This document shows, piece after piece, positions 57,770 through 64,000 of a DNA stretch of 64,000 bases. Every line of letters begins with the position of its first letter. The stretch's first letter is position 1. The position numbers and the translations under genes were made by a program. The notes under the pieces were generated by a model. The model made no database searches, was not told the origin of the DNA, and was given only the letters and a program-made list of their open reading frames with translations. Location of the stretch: the NCBI GenBank assembly GCA_019187225.1, contig JABAQQ010000039.1, positions 62,001 through 126,000 of the forward strand. The letters are read 5' to 3'. The DNA comes from Saprospiraceae bacterium. Lineage in GTDB: Bacteria > Bacteroidota > Bacteroidia > Chitinophagales > Saprospiraceae.

Positions 57770-58609
57770 ATGTTCGACCTCACTCATTTTTCCCCGGCCC
57801 AATGGTTTTTTGTACCCGCCATCATTTTCGGGCGCTATGTTCTGTATTGCGCGTTGCCATTCCTTTTCTTTTACGCCTGGAAACGCCGCGAACAGTTGTA
57901 CCGAAAAATCCAGCAGCATTTCCCTAAACCTTCTGATTATCAACGCGAAACCCTGTATTCGGCGCTGACGTCAGTTATTTTCGCCGTTGTCACCTGGTGT
58001 TGTCTCGGAACGCCGCTGCGCGCATACACCTTGTTCTATACTGATGCGAACCAGTATGGATGGTGGTGGCTGGCGCTCAGTGTTCCGCTCACGCTGCTCC
58101 TCCACGACGCGTATTTTTACTGGATGCACCGCCTGATGCACCATCCCAGGCTTTACCGGCGCATTCACCTGCTGCACCACAAATCGGTGAACCCTTCGCC
58201 CTGGGCGGCCTACGCTTTTCACCCGGCAGAAGCGGTACTGGAAGCGGGTATCGTGCCTTTGTTGTTGTTTACCCTGCCGCTCCATCCCTTGTCGTTCTGG
58301 GCTTTCGTCACACTGATGCTGATCTTCAACGTATACGGCCACCTTGGTTACGAACTTTTTCCCAAAAAAATGTACACCCATCCCTTGGGGCGCTGGCTCA
58401 ATTCGTCGGTGCATCACAACCTGCACCACGAAAAATTCCACGGGAATTACGGCCTTTATTTCACCATCTGGGACCGCTTGTACGGGACGCTGCGCGACGA
58501 CAGCATGAAAAAAGTGGAGGAGATGCACAGCAGGATACATGCGCAAAAGGGCAGCATTTCGCAAACCGGTGCAGAAAGATCAAAGGCTGGTTCGCAATTG
58601 ACTTTTTAA
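57770..58609 (+). CDS. sterol desaturase / fatty-acid hydroxylase superfamily protein
   Basis: The 279-residue membrane protein has four or five TM helices and the eight-histidine di-iron clusters of the superfamily: LHDAYFYWMHRLMHH (His112, 120, 124, 125), RIHLLHHKSVN (His133, 136, 137) and SVHHNLHHEKFHGNYG (His215-224). Members hydroxylate or desaturate sterols, carotenoids or fatty acids with oxygen. In Bacteroidota a role on lipids or carotenoids is likely, but the substrate cannot be assigned. The gene starts directly after three heptamer repeats. Confidence 0.93.
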   Translation: MFDLTHFSPAQWFFVPAIIFGRYVLYCALPFLFFYAWKRREQLYRKIQQHFPKPSDYQRETLYSALTSVIFAVVTWCCLGTPLRAYTLFYTDANQYGWWWLALSVPLTLLLHDAYFYWMHRLMHHPRLYRRIHLLHHKSVNPSPWAAYAFHPAEAVLEAGIVPLLLFTLPLHPLSFWAFVTLMLIFNVYGHLGYELFPKKMYTHPLGRWLNSSVHHNLHHEKFHGNYGLYFTIWDRLYGTLRDDSMKKVEEMHSRIHAQKGSISQTGAERSKAGSQLTF

Positions 58610-58670
58610 GGAGCGGCTGACTCAGCAATCGGTTTTATTTGGGCGTTCCAACTTTAAACCCCGGCACTCA

Positions 58671-58735
58671 GTCCAACGTCCAATGTCAAAAAGTCCAATG
58701 TCAAAAAGTCCAATGTCCAATGTCCAAAAATCCAA
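58671..58735. repeat. GTCCAAT-word leader
   Basis: GTCCAAC, GTCCAAT, GTCAAAAA, GTCCAAT, GTCAAAAA, GTCCAAT, GTCCAAT and GTCCAAAAA follow in a row ahead of the next gene (ATG 58764). A short open frame from 58683 through it, ending up in the gene, is repeat-derived. Confidence 0.85.
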
Positions 58736-58763
58736 TATCCTGATTTCTAATTTTCAAATACTT

Positions 58764-60350
58764 ATGAAATTCAAACACTTCCTGTGCCTCTGCCTGCCTG
58801 CGTTTTTTTCAGCAACTACCGGCGCCCAAGCCACCGTGAACTGGGCTACCGACATTGCGCCCATCCTGTATGAAAATTGCGTCAAATGCCATCGCGACGG
58901 CGGCATCGGCCACTTTTCGCTCATCGGCTATGGCAATGCTGCTGCCAATAGCTTTGCCGTTATGAACGCCACCCGGACCCGCAAAATGCCGCCGTGGAAG
59001 CCTGACCCCTCCTACCGCCGCTTTGCCCACGAGCGCCGCCTGACCGACGAACAAATCCAGACGATCCAGGATTGGGTATTTGCAGGCTCTCCTGCCGGCG
59101 ACCTGAACCAGGCCCCGCCCGACCCGGTGTTCGTGCCCGGCTCCAACGTCGGCACGCCCGATCACGTGCTCACCACACCCCTTTACACGGTGACGGCAAC
59201 AGAGGACGAATACCGCTGCTTTGTCATCCCCAACGGCTTGAATCAGGCAGCGTACCTGCGCGGACTGGAGGCCATTCCCGGAAACCACGAAGTAGTGCAC
59301 CACATTCTGATCTACGAGGACACGACCGGACAGGCGCAGGTGCTCGACAGTCAGACTCCCGAACCGGGATACGTCAACTTTGGCGGTACCGGCGTGAACG
59401 GTTCGAGGCTCATCGGGGCCTGGGTTCCCGGCTCGACGACCATACTCACCCCTCCTTTTATGGGCATGAAACTGACCCCCGGCGCCGACCTCATCGTACA
59501 AATGCACTATCCCAAAGGCGTGACCGGAATGAGCGATATGACGACACTCAATTTTTTCTTTACACCCGCCAATCAGAACATTCGCGAAATCCGGCTTGCT
59601 CCGCTCATCAACCACACGCCGCTTTCACTCGAAAACTGGCCGCTTTTCATACCCGCCAACCAAGTTAAAACGTATCATGCAAAGTTTCAGGTGCCGATAG
59701 ACGGGGCGGTGCTAAGTGTGGCGCCGCACATGCACCTCATTGGCAGGAGCATGGTGTGCTTTGCAGTAACCCCGCAAAATGACACCATCCCGCTCATTCG
59801 CATCAACGACTGGGATTTTCACTGGCAAGGCGGTTACTTTTTCCAAAAAATCCAAAAAGTGCCCGCCAATTCGACTGTCCATGCTTACGCTGCCTACGAC
59901 AATACGACGAACAACCCTTTCCAGCCCAGCGACCCGCCGCAACTGGTAACGCAGGGCGAAGCCACTACCGACGAAATGATGCTCGTTTATTTCGCTTTCC
60001 TCGAATACCAGCCGGGCGACGAGGATATTGTACTCGACAGCACTTTGCTGAGTACTGCCGTGCCGTTCGTGCCCGATGGCGGCGGGGAAATTGCGTTCAG
60101 CGTTTTTCCGAACCCTGTGAGCGGACGGGCTGTCGTTGAATTTGAAATCTCAGAAACTGCCGATATCCAGGCAAGTATTTTGGACCTGAACGGACGCTCA
60201 CTGAAAACCTTTGCTGAAAAACGAGACCTCGCACCGGGCATCTACCGCGAAACCGCCGATCTGAGTGATTTGCCGCCCGGCGTTTATGTCGCCAGAATAC
60301 ATACCTCGAACGGGAAGTGCGGCGTGGTGAAAGTCGTTAAAGATCAATAA
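58764..60350 (+). CDS. cytochrome c / copper type II monooxygenase-like protein with T9SS sorting domain
   Basis: ATG 58764 (MKFKHFLCLCLPAFFSATTG) gives 528 residues. A c-type haem motif CVKCH (39-43) lies in a short cytochrome domain (about 25-110). The following domains resemble peptidyl-glycine/dopamine monooxygenase: first copper-site candidates NHEVVHHILIYED (His175, 179, 180), second-site candidates IVQMHYPKG (His248) and APHMHLIGRSM (His322, His324). The last 80 residues are a T9SS domain (FPNPVSGRAVVEFEIS, LPPGVYVARIHTSNGK). It is probably surface-exposed and redox-active; ascorbate use and substrate are inferences. It is 18 bp ahead of a sensor kinase. Confidence 0.86.
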   Translation: MKFKHFLCLCLPAFFSATTGAQATVNWATDIAPILYENCVKCHRDGGIGHFSLIGYGNAAANSFAVMNATRTRKMPPWKPDPSYRRFAHERRLTDEQIQTIQDWVFAGSPAGDLNQAPPDPVFVPGSNVGTPDHVLTTPLYTVTATEDEYRCFVIPNGLNQAAYLRGLEAIPGNHEVVHHILIYEDTTGQAQVLDSQTPEPGYVNFGGTGVNGSRLIGAWVPGSTTILTPPFMGMKLTPGADLIVQMHYPKGVTGMSDMTTLNFFFTPANQNIREIRLAPLINHTPLSLENWPLFIPANQVKTYHAKFQVPIDGAVLSVAPHMHLIGRSMVCFAVTPQNDTIPLIRINDWDFHWQGGYFFQKIQKVPANSTVHAYAAYDNTTNNPFQPSDPPQLVTQGEATTDEMMLVYFAFLEYQPGDEDIVLDSTLLSTAVPFVPDGGGEIAFSVFPNPVSGRAVVEFEISETADIQASILDLNGRSLKTFAEKRDLAPGIYRETADLSDLPPGVYVARIHTSNGKCGVVKVVKDQ

Positions 60351-60368
60351 AATAGCGTTCTTAAGCCT

Positions 60369-61385
60369 ATGCTCAACGCACTCCTTTCCGGCCGCGGTCG
60401 CCTCATCGCGCACTCGACAGGCTGGGCACTTACTTTTTTTGTCTTTTTTTACCTCTTCAGCGGATTGCGGGGCGTGCAGGAGGGTTTTGCGCGCACCTGT
60501 CTGAATGTGGGTTTCCTGCTTGTCGTTTTTTACGGCAACGCGAAAGTATTAATCAACCGCTTTTTTGAGACAGGGCGTTACCGGGAGTGGCTGGCACTGA
60601 GCATCCTTTTTTGGATCGGCATGGCGGCGCTGCGCGCAAAATCGGAACTTTGGATATTCGGGGGCAATATCTTCACAGGCGACAAAACACCGGCACAGGG
60701 TGGTTTGCGGATGTTCGTACTCTACGTCCTTTCCTACCTGATGTTGATGATCTTTAGCTCGGTGTATCAATTGCTGGAAAACCGCCGCGAACTGGAAGCG
60801 CGGCACACCGAAGCGCAACTGAACTATCTGAAAGCCCAGATCAATCCCCATTTCCTGTTCAACACGCTCAACAACATTTACGCCGCCGCCACGCTCCGGC
60901 ACCCCCGTACGGCGGATATGGTATTGCGACTGAGCGATTTGTTGCGCTACGTGACCTACGACGCGAAGAATAACCGCGTATCGCTGGATAAAGAAATCGG
61001 GCAAATTCGCGCCTATCTCGAATTATTTCAATTAAAATCGGAAGAGCCGCTACCTATCCGGTTCGATATTATAGGTGAAACAGAAGATCACCTGATCGAA
61101 CCCTTGCTCCTGTTGCCCTTGGTGGAAAACGCCTTAAAACACGGCGACCTGGAGAACAATCCCGACGCTTTCGTCCGCATCTTGTTGCGCAGCGACCCTT
61201 CCGGCCTGTTTTTTCAGGTGGAAAACTCTTTCGACACCGCCAACCGGCAAAAAGATGCGATGGGCGGCGTAGGGCTGGAAAACATCCGCCGGCGACTGGA
61301 ACTCCATTACCGGGGCCGTTATCATTTTCAAATCAATGCGCAGGACAATATATTTTCGGCAAATTTGCAATTGAAAACAATATGA
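60369..61385 (+). CDS. LytS/YehU-type sensor histidine kinase
   Basis: The 338-residue inner-membrane kinase has four TM helices (about 16-32, 42-60, 75-92, 113-135). The His_kinase motif is KAQINPHFLFNTLNNI with His161, followed by the ATPase domain (PLLLLPLVENALKHGD, GGVGLENIRRRLELHY). There is no separate sensory domain. It follows the copper-protein gene by 18 bp, so the three genes may form one operon, and it overlaps the LytTR regulator by 4 bp (ATGA), the typical pair arrangement. Confidence 0.95.
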   Translation: MLNALLSGRGRLIAHSTGWALTFFVFFYLFSGLRGVQEGFARTCLNVGFLLVVFYGNAKVLINRFFETGRYREWLALSILFWIGMAALRAKSELWIFGGNIFTGDKTPAQGGLRMFVLYVLSYLMLMIFSSVYQLLENRRELEARHTEAQLNYLKAQINPHFLFNTLNNIYAAATLRHPRTADMVLRLSDLLRYVTYDAKNNRVSLDKEIGQIRAYLELFQLKSEEPLPIRFDIIGETEDHLIEPLLLLPLVENALKHGDLENNPDAFVRILLRSDPSGLFFQVENSFDTANRQKDAMGGVGLENIRRRLELHYRGRYHFQINAQDNIFSANLQLKTI

Positions 61386-62098
61386 ACAGACAACCTCCTT
61401 ACCGTTGCCTCCTGGTGGACGACGAGCACTTTGCGCTCGCTTTGCTCGAAAAGTTCATAGCCGACACGCCCGGACTGGAGATCATCGCCACCTGCCGAAG
61501 CCCCATACGCGCCGTCGAGATCCTGCAAAACGAGCCAGTGGACCTGCTTTTTCTCGATATTCAGATGCCGGTGTTGAGCGGCACCCATCTGCTGCGTTCG
61601 GTATCCCGCAAACCGGTTGCGATTTTTACCACTGCCTACGCGCAACATGCTGCGGAAGCGTTCGACCTCGATGCGGTGGACTATCTGCTGAAACCTTACT
61701 CTTTCGAACGATTCACCCGGGCAGTGAATAAGGCAAAAGACGCACTGGGCCGCAGGGATGCGCCGGGCATTGGGGGATGCCTGACCGTAAAAGCCGACCG
61801 GCAGTGGGTGAAAATCCCTTTCGACGATATTCGCTACATCGAAGGGTGGAAGGAATACGTAAAAATTTTCACCGGCTCCGGTAAAGTCGTCACGCTCGAA
61901 AGTCTGAATAACTTAGAACAAACCCTGCCGGCCGGTCATTTCCTGCGGGTGCATAAATCGTTTATCGTTGCCAAAGGACAGGTAGAACGCTTGGATGGGG
62001 AAGCGTTGGTACTGACCGGCAGCGAGGCGCGTATCCCTGTGGCAAGGGCACGGAAAAAAGAGGTGATCGGGATGTTATTTAAAAGTGATAACGATTAA
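61382..62098 (+). CDS. LytTR-family response regulator
   Basis: A 238-residue regulator: receiver domain (1-120) with Asp59 as phospho-acceptor (LLFLDIQMPVLSG), LytTR DNA-binding domain (about 140-238; DDIRYIEGWKEYVKIFT, FLRVHKSFIVAKGQVERLDG, RIPVARARKKEV). It works with the preceding kinase. LytTR proteins bind imperfect direct repeats; I could not identify such a pair in front of this operon. It is convergent with recG, and only 13 bp separate the stop codons, with no terminator visible. Confidence 0.96.
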   Translation: MNRQPPYRCLLVDDEHFALALLEKFIADTPGLEIIATCRSPIRAVEILQNEPVDLLFLDIQMPVLSGTHLLRSVSRKPVAIFTTAYAQHAAEAFDLDAVDYLLKPYSFERFTRAVNKAKDALGRRDAPGIGGCLTVKADRQWVKIPFDDIRYIEGWKEYVKIFTGSGKVVTLESLNNLEQTLPAGHFLRVHKSFIVAKGQVERLDGEALVLTGSEARIPVARARKKEVIGMLFKSDND

Positions 62099-62111
62099 TG
62101 CGTTGTACTCC

Positions 62112-64000
62112 TTACGAAATTCTGCTCCATACCCTCGCCTCCTTTCCTTCCGACGCCAGGTGTTGCCGCAATCGTTCGTGTTCGGGCGCTGCCAGCGACG
62201 GGTCGTTTTCCAAAATGCGCATGGCGATCTCCCGCGCTGCCGTCAGTATCTGGCCGTCGCGGGCAAGATCGGCCAAAAGAAAACGCAGCATGCCGCTTTG
62301 TTGCGTGCCTTCGATGTTGCCGGGGCCGCGCAGTCGCAGGTCAGCCTCCGCGATGACAAAACCATCGTTGGTCTGGCACATCGTCTGGATGCGCTCGCGG
62401 CCTTCAGCGGAGAGTTTGAAGGACGTCATCAGAATGCAAAACGACTGCTCGGCGCCGCGTCCCACCCGCCCGCGCAACTGGTGGAGTTGGGAAAGTCCGA
62501 AACGCTCGGCGTTTTCGATCACCATAACGGAAGCGTTCGGCACGTTCACGCCCACCTCGATCACGGTGGTAGCGACCATGATATGCGTTTCGCCGCGCAC
62601 AAAACGCTGCATTTCAAAGTCTTTGTCGGCGGCTTTCATTTTGCCGTGCACGATCGAGATGTGGTATTGCGGCGGCGGAAAGTCGCGGCTCAGCGCCTCA
62701 TAACCCGACATCAGGTTCTGCAAATCCATCGTTTCCGTCTCTTCGATCATCGGATACACCACATATACCTGGCGGCCTTTGGCGATCTCATCGCGCATAA
62801 AACCCTGCACCCGCAGGCGGTGATGCTCGTTTTTGTGCATGGTCGTGATGGGTTTGCGACCGGGCGGCAGTTCGTCAATCACCGACACGTCGAGGTCGCC
62901 GTATAGGGTCATGGCAAGGGTACGGGGAATGGGCGTGGCGGTCATCACCAGCACGTGCGGCGGACCGGCGGGATTTTTCTTCCACAGGGCAGCGCGTTGC
63001 TCCACACCGAAGCGATGCTGCTCGTCTATAATGCTGATCCCCAGATTTTTGAATTGTACCCAATCCTCGATCAGGGCGTGGGTTCCGATGACGATGTGCA
63101 TCTCGCCGGAGGCCAGTTGACCGAGGATGGCTTCGCGCTTTTTGCCTTTCACCGTGCCGGACAGGAAGCCGACGTTTACACCCAGTTCGCCCACGAATTC
63201 GGTAATGTTGGCAAAATGCTGCTGGGCGAGTATCTCGGTAGGCGCCATGAGCGTCGCCTGGAAGCCGTTGTCCAGCGCCATGAGCATGGTCATCAGGGCC
63301 ACCACCGTTTTGCCGGAGCCAACGTCGCCCTGTACCAGGCGGTTCATCTGTTTGCCGGCGGCGAGGTCGGCACGGATTTCTTTCAGTACCCGTTTTTGCG
63401 CGCCGGTGAGTTGGAAAGGCAGTTTTTCCTGGTAAAAACGGTTGAAAAAATCGCCTATTTTTTCAAAAATAAAGCCCCGTATCGTGTCCTTTCGGCGGGT
63501 ACGTATCTGTAAGAGGCGGAGTTGGAGAAAGAACAATTCCTCGAATTTCAGCCGCCGCGTGGCAAGGTCGAGTTCGTTCTGGGTTTCGGGAAAATGAATT
63601 TTGGACAAGGCTTCCCAGCGGGAGGTCAGTTTGTATTGCCGGGTCAAATAATCGGGTAAGGTTTCCGGGAACTCCGCTGCCGAAAGTCCGTCGAGCAAGG
63701 TGCGCATCAGTTTGCGCAAACCCCTGGCATCCAGACCCTTCTGTGTCAGTTTATCGGTACTGGGATACACCGGGTCGAAAGTGCGGGCTTTTTGGGTGTT
63801 GTCGGGCGTGGCTTCTTCCATCTCCGGGTGGGTGATGTTGAAGCGCCCATTGAATTCACTGATACGTCCGAACACGATGTATTCCTTGCCGACCGACAGG
63901 CTTTTCTCCAGCCATTGAATGCTTTGGAACCATACCAGGTCCATGGCGCCCGTCTCGTCGCGCACCGTGCCGACGAGTCGCCGGGCCCGGCCCTCGCCGA
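62112..64000 (-). CDS. recG: ATP-dependent DNA helicase RecG, 5' end cut by window
   Basis: RecG is a junction-specific helicase for fork regression and recombination. The frame stays open to the window edge, so the true start and part of the wedge domain are missing; 629 codons are present and the full protein should be near 700. The OB-fold part (RLVGTVRDETGAMDLVWFQS) is at the edge. Walker A is VQGDVGSGKTVVALMTM, motif II is SIIDEQHRFGVEQR, motif III is VMTATPIPRTLAMTLYGDLD, and the C-terminal TRG region (FGLSQLHQLRGRVGRG) is intact. Confidence 0.97.
   Translation of the reverse strand, partial: GEGRARRLVGTVRDETGAMDLVWFQSIQWLEKSLSVGKEYIVFGRISEFNGRFNITHPEMEEATPDNTQKARTFDPVYPSTDKLTQKGLDARGLRKLMRTLLDGLSAAEFPETLPDYLTRQYKLTSRWEALSKIHFPETQNELDLATRRLKFEELFFLQLRLLQIRTRRKDTIRGFIFEKIGDFFNRFYQEKLPFQLTGAQKRVLKEIRADLAAGKQMNRLVQGDVGSGKTVVALMTMLMALDNGFQATLMAPTEILAQQHFANITEFVGELGVNVGFLSGTVKGKKREAILGQLASGEMHIVIGTHALIEDWVQFKNLGISIIDEQHRFGVEQRAALWKKNPAGPPHVLVMTATPIPRTLAMTLYGDLDVSVIDELPPGRKPITTMHKNEHHRLRVQGFMRDEIAKGRQVYVVYPMIEETETMDLQNLMSGYEALSRDFPPPQYHISIVHGKMKAADKDFEMQRFVRGETHIMVATTVIEVGVNVPNASVMVIENAERFGLSQLHQLRGRVGRGAEQSFCILMTSFKLSAEGRERIQTMCQTNDGFVIAEADLRLRGPGNIEGTQQSGMLRFLLADLARDGQILTAAREIAMRILENDPSLAAPEHERLRQHLASEGKEARVWSRIS

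Noticed and set aside
1..64000. tRNA, rRNA or riboswitch genes
   Set aside because: I looked in every gap over 100 bp and saw no cloverleaf, rRNA core or known riboswitch motif.

Overview
The window comes from a member of the Bacteroidota, most likely the Saprospiria (Saprospiraceae/Lewinella-like), with a GC content in the high fifties. The signs are two large secreted proteins with type IX secretion (T9SS) C-terminal sorting domains, many TAnnTTTG-type -7 promoter boxes, little visible Shine-Dalgarno signal, a GH97 glycosidase of the SusB family, and tandem FtsX-like permeases without an adjacent ATPase. The class-level placement is inference.

Layout. 1-2.9 kb: a GH97 alpha-glucoside hydrolase cut by the window edge, and an MscS channel. 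3-6 kb: the rplM-rpsI-rpsB-tsf translation operon on the minus strand with its promoter and terminator. 6.1-9 kb: a giant T9SS-exported beta-helix protein. 9-12.8 kb: a tandem-repeat field, an NtrY-like histidine kinase coupled to a bestrophin channel, and two small membrane or lipoprotein genes. 13-28 kb: five paralogous FtsX/MacB permeases on the plus strand, interrupted by a TonB-domain protein and a small lipoprotein. 28-32 kb: PepD, NagA and an AAA_14/DUF4143 ATPase. 32-35 kb: an overlapping operon of histidine kinase, receiver, and receiver-adenylate cyclase. 35-39 kb: two M48-type metalloproteases flanking a four-TM protein whose C-terminus looks like an effector-associated domain (EAD11-like). 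39-48 kb: an APC permease, a serine hydrolase, an ankyrin protein, two unknowns, a pentapeptide-repeat/Rossmannoid protein and a beta-helix/PA14 protein. 48-54 kb: a GT2 plus a polytopic GT-C-like protein, a dihydroorotase homologue lacking key zinc ligands, and a DUF58 protein. 54-64 kb: an acyl-CoA dehydrogenase, an M29 aminopeptidase, a lipoprotein, a sterol-desaturase-family protein, a haem/copper-monooxygenase-like T9SS protein followed by a LytS/LytTR pair, and RecG (cut by the window edge).

How the parts fit. Two promoter regions in the permease array carry near-identical palindromic operators (TGTCCGAAANCGGACA type). Each lies 55 bp upstream of a GG-N10-GC (sigma-54-like) element, which suggests one enhancer-binding protein controls the array. 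The NtrY-like kinase at 9.4-10.7 kb is a plausible partner, although its regulator is not in the window. Permeases 2, 4 and 5 each begin 9-13 bp after a long hairpin whose 3' arm is purine-rich.

The intergenic DNA is unusually structured. It has tracts built of 7-8 nt words (resembling cyanobacterial STRR heptamers) directly in front of start codons, long perfect hairpins, a 15-mer array, two copies of a ~100 bp hairpin element, and two MITE-like palindromic elements. The best candidates for an undescribed system are the M48 / four-TM-EAD / M48-TPR cluster and the operator-coupled, hairpin-gated permease array.
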